From positions 514,218 through 578,217 of the forward strand of contig SCFE01000036.1 of the NCBI GenBank assembly GCA_004352715.1: a DNA stretch of 64,000 bases. Direction: 5' to 3'. Shown in pieces: positions 23,458-38,400 of the stretch. The notes below the pieces were generated by a model. That model did no database searches. It had not been told where the DNA came from and saw only the letters and a list, made by a program, of their open reading frames with translations. Position 1 is the first letter of the stretch, and each line of letters begins with the position of its first letter. The position numbers were made by a program, and so were the translations under genes. Source of the DNA: Hofstenia miamia (lineage: Eukaryota; Xenacoelomorpha; Acoela).

Positions 23458-26400
23458 GTAAGTTCAGTCTAAATGTTTTATTTAAAATGCTATAAATAAT
23501 GCTTTAAAAATAAGTTTTTAAACGGGGAGGGGATATTTTGTGCCGATTTTGCCTTTATTTTACTGTTTGAAGAATATAATTAAGTTTAGGTTTTGCTATA
23601 CTAGGGCATACTTACACATTCTACATTGTGTTGACTGCAACTAAAGTAGATTGTTAAACTTTTCCTACCTATAAAAGCTAAATTTTGGTGGGCTTATGTA
23701 AGGGTTTTTCTTAGTTACTTCATAATTAAAACATGTGGATCTTGTAGTACAAATGAAGTTCATTGTATTTTATCTGTTTGTACATACTGCAATTTCATTA
23801 TACCATTATTTATACCGAATTTGAAAATGTAACCCTTATTAGCCTACTTTCAAAAATCATTTATATGGTAATTTCCGCAATCAGTCAACTATGGCAACTT
23901 CGACAGATAGCTTATACCTTATGTGAGTTTTTGCCATTAAAGTACTTTGTGCATGACAGCTTGTCATCTATAGAGCTATATCCATATACTGTTTTTGAAC
24001 AATGATCAAGATGTTGCGTTTAACAAAGGTGTTCAATCTTACTTTTTATGAAATGTTCATATGTAGACAACACCAACTGACAATGAGGTATCAATCATGA
24101 ACAATAGGTGAAGCATTTTTAAATGCAAGTTTCAATCACAATTCGTTTTCATATTTAGAGTAATTTGAATTTTAGATGAACATTCTTTAAGCAGGCATTA
24201 AAAACAATTTGTCATTTGCGGCTTGCTTGGCTTTTCTATTCATGAATTATTTCAATTTGAATTATTTTAATATGTATCATTTCGCTGGGTTCTATGATCT
24301 ACTACTGCAATACGGACTTTAGTTGTGAGATAGCTTTGTTAATGCATTCTTTATTTCTAGTTTGAAAATGCCTAATTTGATTCATTATTCATTTTCTATT
24401 TCATCTTATGTACTAAATGTTTTGTACATTCTACAAAAAATTGAAGCGCGGATATCTACAATTTGGTTTGTGAAACTTTTATTGAATTCAGATTTATAAT
24501 GCCTGTGATATGTAATTTTTAATTGACTGCAAAACTAAGTTTAATGTTTGCGAATTGTTGGTAATTACTAGAAGCTATCTTTGCGTATTGTGATGTTGCA
24601 GATTATTATTCATTGTTATTCTGCAGTGCCATTTCTCGAATAATTATCTATTTTAGACACTGAAGAAAAGTGTGATCGATTCTTTCAACGAGTAAGTGTA
24701 CATTTATTTTAAATAATGAACTTGCTTTTTCGTGATACTGCATACTAATCATTGCCCCCAGATAGCTCATAAGACAAACTCAAATAAGTGTTAAAAATTT
24801 AGAAATGACTATTTGAGTGTCTGTTGTAGCTCAAACTAACTTCCTATTTCTAAGCTATAATTTTTAAAAACTGCATTTTTACATATCCAGAGAATATAAT
24901 CATGATAATTTCCTTGTTATCAAGTGGAATATATATGAAAAAACTTAGTGAATATTTATAGTTCTCGTTTTATTTCATTTGTGTCCGTTATGGTTTATAT
25001 ATTTATACGATAAAACTTAATATTCGGCAATGAACTCACAGTGCATGGGGTAATTCACCTGTCAATTATAGATAATGCTACTTTATTCAACAAGATGCTT
25101 CGGATGCTCGGGAGTTTAGTAGTAATCAAAAACATCAAATGAAAATTAAATATACTGCTAAAAAATGAAGGACCAAAGGATCGATGCTATTCTATATGTC
25201 CATTTGAAAGTGCATGTCTCCATTTTATGTACTACCATCCTCATTGTAATTACTGAGAATAAAAAACTTAAGCTGAGTACGTTATTAAATTTAATGGTTG
25301 TCAGTCTTTAACCTGAGTATTGTTGCAATTACATACTAGACAATTCTCAAGTTGGCATACTTTTGAGACTACAGCCGATTTAAAATATTTCACATATTCG
25401 TTATACAACATTTGAATATTAAGTATGATCAGTTAAATTTCCATAATTGAATTTTATGGAGGGAGTAGTCTCCACTTATCAAAAAAATTGCATATATTTA
25501 AAAACAATTTGTCACCTTTATAATCTAGCAGATTTATATCTAAATATTAATAAAATATTTATTTCAATTACGTACTGTGCCACAAAATGCCACAAAAGTG
25601 TGGTTTGTACAAATATACATGTTAGAAAATCCATAAATTTCATAGCGTGAAGCTCGAAGTTTCGGACTGTTGATTACCTCCGCCTCTTGTCCAAATGAAA
25701 TTCCATTTTGACAGCTTTTTATTACAATCGAAAAGACAGGCCTCAATTTTTTCCCATAATTTTCAAATTTGAATAATTAAAGCAAGAAACTGAACCTGCT
25801 AATGTTTAACACTAGAAGTTTACTTACTTCGTTTCGTTTAAAAATTTTAGATATGTAATTTACTCCAGTATTTTCTAAATTATTGTAAAAAGTAACACTA
25901 CGATTGTTGTAAAAAAATAAATTACAAATGTCTTTTCCACTATTCAAAATACTTAAGTTTTGGTAGATTTGATAATCATCGCAAAAATTCAAGTTTAGTG
26001 AATTCTAATATGTGATTTCCTGGTCTTACTTTCAACAGGAATCGTTAAAACAAAATAGAATACTTTGTGTAGTTGTTAGAAGTACTGCTAAATTTTGTTG
26101 GGTGTGTGGACTATCGGGAAGTATGTACTTGAGTTACTTTACAATTCGTTGTGGTTAAAGTTGTGTTGGTAGGTACTACTTGTACCATGCAAAATCGCAA
26201 GCAATCGTAAAGGAAGCATCACATATAATTAAAATCCGTGACAATAACTACTACCACTATTATATATATATATATTTTAAGTAAACATTTTTTTTGCTTT
26301 AGATAATGTCAAGAACAAATACTTCGATTGATTGGCCAATCAACTTTAGAAGCAATTCCAAACTGGGTTTGTATTTGTCTATTCTACTTTTGGACGTAAC

Positions 26401-29400
26401 CTAGTGTGTGATAGGCTAAGTAGGGATCAACCGCTTATCTTCTATAAACGTTGCTCTGCTTGCATTATGAGGGATTTACTCCAACCACATTCAATAAAGG
26501 TTCACATGCTTGCAAAGCCGCTTGTCACAAACTGTGGATTCCGCTTGCAATATATCGGCGTGTTTTTGTGGTTTAGCCCTCGCATTGTGTTAATTTTAGT
26601 AACTGACCAATATATATATATATGACTTTTAAATCGATTTAGTTTATTCTATGTTTTGGGAGTATGTAAGTCGTTTTCTACTAAGAATTATACTTCGTCT
26701 ATAATTTGCATAAATTGCATACCAAATGTTGCTTCCATGTATTAATAGATCAATCTTTTGAATTTCCTAGTATAGAATTTTGAATTTTAATTGATTTTTC
26801 GGGGACCTATTTTGATTTGAGTGTTCATCCCTTGAAGTAATTTTTGCTTTTGAAGCATATAATAATAATTTTATAGAATTTGTATTTTATTAAGGGTTTT
26901 AACAACAGGTGCTTGCTATTGTAAATCATTTAAAGGTTACAAAGAAAATGCTTTTTAAAATATTAACACTCATATAAAATATTAGCCATTGTATCTACTT
27001 TAATAATGGCTAGTAGTCTTCAATTATCAATGTAGTAATATTTCATTCAATATTGTAGACGATTACTAACGACATTTCGTTGTTTATGCTCGTATTAATT
27101 GCTTATGTAAAGTAGGAAAGCATACAGTGCGTTTGTTTAGAATTAGTGATATGATTTTGGACGGTTTTGATTTTGCAGTTGTTGGTTTATGGGTTGTGGT
27201 AATTTGTATTTTCTCTATCTTTCTGTACATGCAGATTGTATTATACTACCAGAGAGTTTAATATTCGAAGAATTTAGTTGGGATTAGTGTTAATCCCCTT
27301 CCAATTTTCTCTCAATTATTGAATGCTCGTATACTTTACATTAGAGGTGAGCTGTTACTATTTCGTAAATTGCAGTTAACTTTTATAAGTCACTGTTATA
27401 CTCAAAATTCTACTGCCATATATTTATAACAAGGAAATTTCAGGCTGTATATGAACTTCATCTGTTCCCAGTGGGAACAAGTATTTTTGACTGGACTAGT
27501 TTCTTACATACTTTTTCCTGAGTCAACATACTATTTGTATTTGTCGTTTTCATTCGGTGTCAAGTGTTCAGCAGTAAAATTTTTTTCTATTTTCAATACC
27601 AATGTAATGAATAAAAAGTGAACATTTGATTGCAAAATGCCATTCAATGTGGCTTTGTCAAGCATATGAATTATTTTAGCAATGTTCTCACTATTTAGTG
27701 GTGTGTGTTTTGGTAATATATTTTTTGAAAATAATTAGTTCTGCGTGGGCATTTAAACCGACTGTATTTAGAACCTCAAATAAGAATTACTGGAACAGTC
27801 GAAAACGTTGAAACTGCCAAACTTTTGGTGTTGGATGCACTTGACGGAAGGGTAAGTGTTTTTGCGAAGTTGATTTCAATCTATCTATCGATACGTTAAG
27901 TGATTTACATTTTTTCAGAATATTAGTGAACTTTTTTGTGTCATTGCTGTTTTACTTCCAATTTAGTCTACTCATTTAGTTGCTTGTATCAAAAATGTTT
28001 GTTTGTAATTATGAATTTTCATTTTTGTCTATTTATATTCTTAGAGATTTCAACTTGCACACCTGATGCATCTCTCAAAGGAGTGATTTTTGCTTGTTTA
28101 CTTGTGTTCTTAGTTGCATATCGTAATCAGTTAAGGCGCTGATAACTAAACTTTTAGTATGCTACAATCACTCAAATTGTAAAGCAACCATTAACAATAT
28201 ATTGGGAAGCAAACCCTAAACATGTCCAATCATATTGTGATTTGTCATTTTCAAAATTGCATTTTTCTGAAATATTGGTTTCACCATCACTTTCCATAAT
28301 TTATCGTTTATGGTAGCAATTTGTGGACATCGCAATTCCTTTGTGAATCTTGCATGGCGTTTTATTTTAGGAAGTCTTGACTGAATTGTAACCACTATTT
28401 TTGGAAGTATTCGTATTAAATCCAACAATTTTTGATTTAGCGGCTAAATATTGGGAAGCTTGTCTATTACCTTTTTAATCAATTTCTTCTTTAAATAAAT
28501 TGTGGACAAATCTATAGGGTTTTAATTTGATAGACACTATGAAATAATTTAGCATTGCGCGTATGAATTGATTTGCTTGTTACGTTAATCACTGATAATG
28601 CAAAAATTTGGCAAGTATGTCTTGCATTGTTCATGAAATTTTGCATGTCGAGACAAGCATTTGACGTTGGACAAATTATTTCTGAGTAGTGCTTACTTAT
28701 TGAATGTTCTCATTCTCAGCAAAATTCAATTTATCGAAATAACTCTTCGCTTTCAACTTCCAATTGCTTTGCAAATTTATTGCACAGCTAAATGTTATAA
28801 ATACATAAAAGCTTTTCTTGTTGATGTAAAGGTTGTAATAAGCCTAACTGCAAAAAATGTTGCTTTCCTTTCTAAAGCTGAGTAAATTTTGAATTTTGCA
28901 TGTCTATTAGTATGAAAATATACCTAATTATTTTTAGTCATCGCTATTGTAAGGCTTATTTTTCTTCCCTTGGAGTATCAAATGTCTCACTATTTCGTTA
29001 CGCTCCATTCTTTAATAGCAAACTAAGATGCTTTATTTTATTGTATTTCAAACTGATATCTTTGGAAGCGTGCGCAAATTGTTTATAATTTGCTTGTTTT
29101 TGTTGGTTAATAATTCAATTTAGATGAATCGCATCACAATGAAAATCGATGTTCCTCATAATGAACACAGTCACATTATTGGCAAGGCTGGTATCAGTAT
29201 TAAGCGTGTCATGGAAGAAACTCGATGTCATATACACTTTCCTGATTCAAACAGAACTTCTCAGGAAGAGAAAAGCAATCAGGTTTCCATAGCTGGTGAT
29301 GCATCTGGAGTTGAATTGGCCCGTAAACGGCTTCGTGTTAGTTAACTGTCTTTTTATTATAATCATTCAGAATAATCAATGACTTTATTTAGCCGCTGAA

Positions 29401-32400
29401 GGCATACACAACAAGAAAATAAAAACAAGTCAAGTTTTACGGCAGCGAGGACAGTCACAGGAGATGAAATAGGAGCAAATGGAAGAGTAGGCGAAGTCGG
29501 AGAAGGGCTCAGCAAAGAGGAAAGCCATCAAAGATTTCTTGAAGCTCGGTGGTGGGGAAAAGAAATCAATCGCTGTTGGAGGGTTGAGAGTCAAGATGTA
29601 ATTAGCAGCAGTACAAGCACGATTGAAAAACGAGTGTAGGGTGCGATGTTTCTTTGTACGACGAATGGAGAAGGTGACAACATCATCAGAGCGAGTGCAG
29701 CAGGAATTGGAGAACTTAATGAAATCAAAAGGATCAAGATCCAATTTGCGAGTCAGTAGTCGATTGAACAGAAGGAGATCACAGGCATGGAAGTAGAGTG
29801 ACAGCGGGAGAGTGGAGAATTTCAGCAGAGCGTCTTTATAGTCCAAAGAGGAAATCCATTTGAAAGCGCGTTTCTGGAAACGTTCCATGGAGTGGAACAA
29901 AGCACGAGAAGGCCACCAACAAGGAGACGCGTAGAGAAGAATGGCGCGAGGAATGGACTTGAACAAAGAGAGTTTCACAGCGGACGAGGTATTAAAAGGA
30001 ACATTACGGAAAAGGGCAAATAGCAAGGAATTAGCTTTGTGGAGATGCAAAGACACATGTCCAGTCCAATTTAAGTTTGCAGCAAGTTGAACTCCAAGAT
30101 GAGTGTGATGAGGCGCAAAGTTCACAGGTAGAGGCAAATCAGAAGGGGGAGCCACGGAAAAGGAAATACCACATGTCTTGGTAGTGCTAAAATCAAGATG
30201 GTTGACAGAGGACCAAGTAGACAAGTGCTCAAGATCAGAAGAAATGTTAGAAGCAAAAGACCAACCAAAATCAAAAATCGCAGTGTCGTCGACATACAGC
30301 AGGCAAGACGAGTTGAGAACAGAATGAGGGAGGTTGTTAATGGCAACGAGGAAGAAAAGAACAGCAAACACTGAGCCTTGAGGGGCACCACTAGTAACGG
30401 GGACAGGAGAAGAGATAGACGAGTTGATTTTGACACACTGGTGGCGATTAGTCAGGTAGGACTGGAACAGTTCGATGAAATCCACATCAAAACCAAATAA
30501 ACGTAACTTGTCAAGCAGAATGGAATGAGGGAGACGATCAAACGCTTTTGAGATGTCAAGAAAGATAATACAACCAGGATCATTGCTATCAGAGTGAAAG
30601 TAGCAGTTTTCAATCAAAGTGAGCAAGTTAGTAATCGTAGAGCGACCAGGAAGGTTGCCATGCTGAGAGGAAGAGATGAGGTGACGAATTTTTGGGAATA
30701 CATAACGAAAAACAAGGCGTTCAAAGATGATAGACAGTCGAGATAGAATAGCTATTGGGCGGTAGGACGTGACCTGCGAGGAGGGAAGCTGATTAGATTT
30801 TAACAGCGGAGAAATCCAAGATGTCTTCCAACAGGCGGGATAGCGCTTAGTGGAGCAAATGAAGGAGTAAAGATGCTTTAAATGGATAGAAAGCGTGGAG
30901 GAGGTATACCGTTTTTGCAGCTTATTGAAAAATATTTTATAGTATAGTCAGTTTTCAAAATTCGTTGTATATGAAACTTCTCTCCCGTTCGTTCTAAATT
31001 AGTATAATATTTTACCGATTTTTAGGAGATGCAACAACTGGAATTTACTTTTGAAGTACCTGTAACTCCAATATCGTCAGCCCTGGATGTTACTGATCCA
31101 CACATCAGAAAGATTGCATCTTCATACGAAATTCAGATATCCTATGACACCAAGTCGAACGGTTATTCAGTTAATCCCGTGTATACCACCAAGGGTCTTG
31201 TTCGTAACGCAGATAAAGTTAAAACAGGAACACAGGAATTGATCGAATATCTCACTCCAAACTTTCAAGTATGGCTGTTGATTTGTGTTTCTCATGATGT
31301 ATATACTCATTTCCTGTTGACTTCAACTAGTCATACCTATCTGCTATATGTAAAACCATCCTGCTTCATTGCCTGTTTTTCAGTTGTTGCAACCTATAGT
31401 TGAAACTTTAATTTGAGTATTCCACTTGTTTATTTGTGAAATAACCATCTCTATCAACATAACATTATATTTGCATGTTTTTATATTGCATTTTTTTTGT
31501 TTTTGTTGCATTTGTAATTACTGTTTGCAAAATGTTGTTAATGGTGATGAGAAAAAATTATGTATCTGCAAACCATATCGATATGATTCACAATAATTTG
31601 ATTATTAGAGCAAATAAACAATGGGCCAAATTATAACCCTTCATCTGCGTACACATCAATTAATATCGTAAATGACGATGAAATACATATGTAATTGCAA
31701 AAATATTTGTATTGAAATTGTTGATTTTGAACATATTTTAGAAAATTTGCTGCTTCACATGCGTAGTTTTATGGTAAATTTGACTTAATGTTCAATTCTT
31801 TGTTTTGAATAACTGAGGATGTAATTCTTTTGCTCTGAAGTTATATTTAAATACATGTAATTTTAGTGTATTGTTCTTGTTACTACGACTATTGAACTTT
31901 CGCCACAGCACCAGAACACAATTTTTGGCAAAGACAATAACAATCTTCACAGAATCATGAACAAAACTGGTGCTTTTATCCATGCGTCAGACTCTGTAAA
32001 TTTACGAAGATCTACACTTTATATTCAGGGCACCATCGAAAGCGTGTATTCAGCAAGACAGCACATAATCGTATGTTTTTAACTACTTTTCTTATATTTG
32101 TTACTGCTATTATCTGTGGCAACCCTTTTCTGTGACAATTTTCACGAATTTTAAAACGATCCTTATAAAATTTTAACTGCATGTAAGTGTCCTCCAAACA
32201 GACGTTTGGGAAAATATGTCGACACACGAAAATAGTTTCTTATGTTTGGATTTACGTAGCATATCCACTGGTCTATTTTATTTCAAAATTTCACTGATTT
32301 ATTGAAATTGAGGAGCAACTGAAGCGTGGTAATATTACCAACACCTTGTGACGACATGTGGAGTGCCGGTGCAACTAGAATTATAGAATTTCATTTAACT

Positions 32401-35400
32401 GTCATGTAAAGAGGAATTCGTGGAATTCTGAAACTACTGTTAGCTAAACTATATGTATAGTAATTTATTTAAATTTAGGGGCTACTGCCAATTGTTGTGA
32501 TGTTTGATACGAAGAATGATGTGGATTTAAGCTTAGTTAATCATATTATGGAAGAATTAGATTGCACTGTACAAATAAAGAATAAAGTAAAGCAGGGTAC
32601 TAAGGCAAGATTTTAATGTTTTCTCCGGCTAATATTTTATTAAATACATGTTGTGACAATTGAGTATGTGTCACAGAAAAAGTATCAATGATGAATAACT
32701 ACCACACTTAAAGTATTTTGACACCAATGTTCAATTATGTTTAAATGCCTTGAGATTAGTCGTTTTTTAATATAGCGATTTTTTAGCTTAAAGAATTCTA
32801 TTATCAGCATCAATTTGGTTATTTGTAAATTGTTTTATAGTTTTCACACAAAGATTTTGCATTGCTTACATATGTAGATGTTATTACTTTCTATCAATTG
32901 TATTTCTTTGTTCAACCACCAACTGAACTAGAATGGCGCGATTTAGAATCTCATTAAAATTCCAAATTGAGTGGTTATAAGAATTTTGTAAACCGCAAGT
33001 TTACAATTGAACAATACAGCAGTGTTCACAACAAATTTAAAGTAAAAATCGGCAAACTTTTTGTTAACATCTTGAATTTTGAATGCACTATTTGCTCAGA
33101 AGAAACTATTTGTGGAGACATCATCATTGCCTAGAGTCGGAAATTTTAACCCGCACGTTCCAACCCACTACCGCAATAATAAACTAACCCGCAGCGGGTT
33201 ACATGACTTGGATTGAGAATAGTGTTACTGTTTTGCTTGCCCTTATTAGTGGTGAAATGGAAAGATTTAGTTCGGAAAAAATTGAGACCGCAATATCTTG
33301 GGGAAAACACAGCAGGCTCAAAATTGGTGGTGCACTAAAAAAACGGTATTAGGCATTATGGGAACCGTCCGCGAGCCTGCCAAATGTTTACACAAACCAC
33401 TTCTTGAACAAGATACCAACATCCGAAGCAACAGTTGAAAGAGCATTCAGTCGTCACAGGAATATTCACACAGCTCAGCGTGCCAAGCTTTCGCCTGAGT
33501 TTGTGATAGTGTTGTTTGTTAGGAACAACTCGGAACTTGGATGGCTAGACTTGCCATTTTGGAGAAATGAGACTGTAAATGTTACTGTTTCAACAGACAT
33601 TTATAATAACCTATTTACAGAGAACGATTAATAGAATTTTTTTAAATTATTTTTATTTTTTGCTTAATGCGCAACCCTTAGCGCACAACCCGCGTTTTCT
33701 AGTGAACCCGCAGCGGTTCCCGCCCTAGATCATTGCCACAATGCATCCAATGTGCTGTCTACTAATTGTGAGGCTTCAAAAAATTCAGGCGATTCCAGCT
33801 CGATATTTTCATTCTCTCAATAAATATCAGTTTTTGTTGTAAATTAATACACACTCATACATTAATTGTCGATTTCGTGTTAGAGTAGCGGCTAAAATCT
33901 TATCGGTAGTATTTGGAAGCTATGGTATTTGCAATAGTACCGCTGCCAATTCTGGATGTTATTCAAATGCCGAAGCAGGATTCATTTTTATTTCCTCGGG
34001 TTATTGAGCATGGATATAATGAGTCGCAATGCTTCTATATTACATCATTCACCTTCTAAACCGTTTTGTGTGATTAGCGGATCTTTCCACCGAGCGTGAC
34101 ACACTTAAAGTGTGTAATCACATTTTCTCATAAAAATCAATGTCGAGAAAATCGCGCTTAGTTAGTTGGACGCCTTCTTTTAGGATATGCAAGTGAATTT
34201 GCTCTTTATTTCAGGCTGAAATAAGATTGAATTTTCTGAATATTTCACAGAATACAGGCATAACACTGCTCTATGCCATGACGTCAAAACACATATTTGA
34301 GGGTTAAGACCCTAGTATATGCCAATTTCAGGGTTATCAGTTGAAATTTAAAACGGTTAAATATTGAGGTTTGTTGCGCATTTATGTCAACATACTCAAC
34401 TGGAAATTGGGGCTTTACTTCTTGCATTGTTGAGTTTCATCGAAGTTATGATATTCAATTATTCATTACAAACGTCTAACATTAAGTAGTTTAGAGTTTG
34501 ATTGTGAAATCGTCAGAAAAAAATGTTTCTGTATGTTTTGAAGTTAGAAAACGCATTTTGCAGCTGGATGAGCCTAATCCAGCGGGTGATGTTCCTGTTA
34601 AAGTCATGAATGCAGATTACGGTTTTTCGGAGTTCAGCAATTATTGTCCAGTTAATACAATGCCTCCTGCTTGGACTGCATCACCTTGTAAGTGGAATAA
34701 TTATTTCTATCAAATTAATATGCTTTTTAGTATATTATGTTTACCATGCTTTACAGCAACAGTCCATGGCAGCTCATCAACTGCTGCAACAACAGCATTT
34801 AATAACACCTGTAATTCCGAATGGAGATGGAAATGCGCGAAGCTCACCACCTGAACGGGCACTCGACTCGAGCGGTGGCTCTGTACCTGGGGCTGTTGAA
34901 CACAGACTTGAAACCGATGAACGCTCTCCAAATAACGGTAAATTTACAACATTACTCTCATTTTATGTTGTTTTATCGAATTTTAGACTATTGGGTGTCG
35001 CCAGAACGCATAGACGGTTGTCAGCATGCTGAAAACAGAGCGAATGAAGGTAATTTCTCGATTTTAATTGTTAGTTTCTATTTATTCACTATTATGTATC
35101 CAACTTTCCACCTTAATTTTCTTTATTGCACAATATCAATATAGTGCTTAAATTTCTAATTTCTAGACTATTTAAACGTGTTTTGCGGGTAGCAAATATC
35201 AGGTTCACTCGGATAATTTGTTTTAGTTGATTTGAGTGGGTCAATGAAAGCGAATAGCTTGATGGATTTAGTGTTATCACGTAACAATGATGAGCAAGTG
35301 GAAGAAAATCTCTCGTCCAGCAACAGTTCTTCCAACACAATTACACAAATGGACGCTGTTGGTATTCTTTCACCTTCTATAGTTCCTTCTTCCAGCTCTT

Positions 35401-38400
35401 CCAAATTGACCGATTCAGGAATATTCAATGAAGTAGTATGTTTTTTATTAAACTATATCGCTTTTACAAGAGAAAGTTGTGAAATATAACCCTTTCATAT
35501 CATCTAGTATCGTGACATCGGTTTCTAATAAACTTCAAAAACCTGTCTATTTCCATTTTTGCATGTTAGAACACCAAATTTATATTTTGTTTTAATAAGC
35601 ACAAATGTGCTACTCTGAGTTTGTTGGGATCCGTGCTTCATAATATGTTACTGATTGACATGTATTAATGAAAACTATCTTGAATTCCTATCCCGAAAGA
35701 CTTGGAATCCTAGTTACCAACCCCATTGCCTATTAGATTGAATTTGTACGAAATTTGCTAAACCTAGATCGTGTTTACAAAATAATGAATTATGATGGGG
35801 GGAAGTATAATGCAAGATTGGTTGTTTAATTTCAGTTTTACGTCCACTCTATGCATACATGACGTTACAGAACATTGACACAATTGTGAAAGCTAAGGGT
35901 TTTCCCATTAAATACTAAGAATAAAAATAGTTTAAAATCTAAATTCTATTTACTCGCATGTTTCAACATATGATTAAATGAATTTCGGGAAGTGATATCT
36001 ACGTAATTCAATACAGTTCGCTACAATAACGCGCCGCTATGCTTCAAGGAACAGTTAAACATTTGAGTTAATAAATGCTTAACTAGTCAACATGTGAGCA
36101 ATTGATAATTTGATGCACAATTTATTCTACAATGTTTTATTGATGTACATGTGAATGTGGCTCCAATTATTTTCGTATAAATCACAATAAAATTGAACGA
36201 TTCTTGTACATGTGTGTGTATTAGTTCTATATCTTAATTTTGATTCGCTTATGTTTATATGGCAGACTATACGTTTTGTATGAAGAGTTATACGTGCAGT
36301 GCTAACTGTATAATTACATGAAAATAAATTAGCAAATTTTACATATAAGTTTTTTAAATTTAGCTGCTTGAGTATGATCGAAAGAAAATCTTAGCTTCGA
36401 AGGCTATTGATCAAACAGTTGGCCCTGCAGTTCGAGTGCCTACAAACGCCTGGTCAGGTCTTGGATTTTCACGTTCAATGCCGGGTCATCAATTTAAGGA
36501 ATTTCACCCTCATAATTCTCCGGTAATTCTTTTGTACACATTTTCATTTACGTGCTGAACGTAATTTATTTATGTGAATCAGTAAGCATTGCATTATTTT
36601 TCCATACAAGCATTTTAAACTAAATTCAACCAACAAATTTTTAATTACAATTTTTCACTGTTACATATTGTTTAACTGTGATATGTATTTAAGTTGCTAT
36701 TATAGAAGTAAATTTTGAGTGTAAAATTTCCTAACTCCGTCAAATCGTTGCATGTGTAATTCGTTGTTCAAACAATATATGTTTTTATCTTATGCTTCCT
36801 CCAGAGCGACTTAATTTCTGAAAAAATTAGTTATTGCATGTAACTTTAGTGATATTACTATTTAGGAAACCGTAATTTATGTTTTAGAGTAACCCCGCTT
36901 CTGAAGATGCATTATGTTCGCCGCCCGATCACACTAACCGGATTTCTAAACATGGCGCTCCGGGTGATCCTCGTAGAATCGATTCACTAAGTGCCAGCAA
37001 CTATTTTGATGCAATGCCTACGCGGTCTTCACGTGCCTCCACTTTACAAAGTGGACGAGTAGAATCGGTGACGGAGTTGCTCTCAAGAATTAATCTAACT
37101 AAATACAGCGATGTTTTTAGAGAAAATGAGGTAAATTCACTTTAGTCGAGGAGAACGCGATACTCTTGATTAAATAATTTAACGCAAGTTTCTTAAAAAT
37201 ATTTAACCGCTTGTAGCTCATGTACTATTTAAAATATCTAAAATCTCAAAAGATCACTGGGTAGACAATTTTTTTCTTTTCACTGGCGACCTCTGACTTT
37301 GGTTAAAGTATATCTAGGCGGAACTTGAGTGTTTTGTTTACAAAAAACAATTGTTGCTGTCATTGGCCTTAACTGACCATAGGTATGTAAGGCGTTTGAA
37401 TGTTTCCACAAACATCGAGTGTTCATGGAAGTTCATATTTTCATGCACCTCCGACACATGAATAAATCTTGACAGAAATTTTCACCATAACAAGGGAACG
37501 CGCTTAACGATAGATGTTTATATCCAGTGATTTTGAAAATGCTTAATGTCTAAACTGAGTTTGCCATTTGATTACGCTAGGGTAATAAGGGTTGCTTACA
37601 AAAATTGTGCACTACAGATTTACAATAAAATGTTGAGTGGAAAAAATTATTTATGATTTTAGCTTTTCTCAATCTTGTAAATTTTAGCATGTGACTCGAT
37701 GTCTGTCGGAAACCCGCACAGTAATGTTATCAGATTGATATCTTTTACTTCGATTATTTAATGTGGAGGCTTACCCCTTCATAACTTTTAATTTGTAAGC
37801 CATGCTTGACTATTGGTGCTTGAAGCAGTTTCCCTCGACATGCAGACTGACTCAGCGTGCATCTTACCCAATTCAGACGTTTTTATAAATTTATAAATGA
37901 TTTTTGAAACAGTTCTTGGTTTGAATTTTTGAAAATTAAGATTTTCAATGCTTTTAAAGTTTCACTCTTGAATTATATTATTGCTTAAAAAAATTTCAAA
38001 ATATAATTGTAGAAATTCACTACGAAGTATTTGAGATAACACCTGCAGGTCGACCTGCAGATTAGGTTTGCACTATTTCCAGATGTGCGGCTCTTCATGT
38101 ATTTAATATCTGATTTATTTTGATTGCCGACTCAGTAGTTTGTGCTTTATTTTTCGGTTAGCAGCCGGAGATTCCATTTGACTTTCAAGATTAGTGTCGT
38201 TTTCTACGTGCGAGAGGTTTTTCTATCTCAGAATAGTAGTTTTCTTTTTTATAGACAGTATGAAAATGTGTTTGTAGTCTTCAAGAAATTATCAATTAAT
38301 TGCAAGTGCAAGCTATATTGTGTCAAGCAACCTTTATTTGAAATATTTATCGGTTTAGGTGTATATAGTATTTTTCTGCTACATAGAAATCGTAATCTTA

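Larger units (their letters stand above)
23458..29123. other. BICC1 introns 1-4, no transposon recognised
   Basis: Outside the listed exons, these AT-rich introns show only short (TA)n tracts (for example 26262-26275 and 26611-26622). No ORF here has a recognisable domain. Confidence 0.55.
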
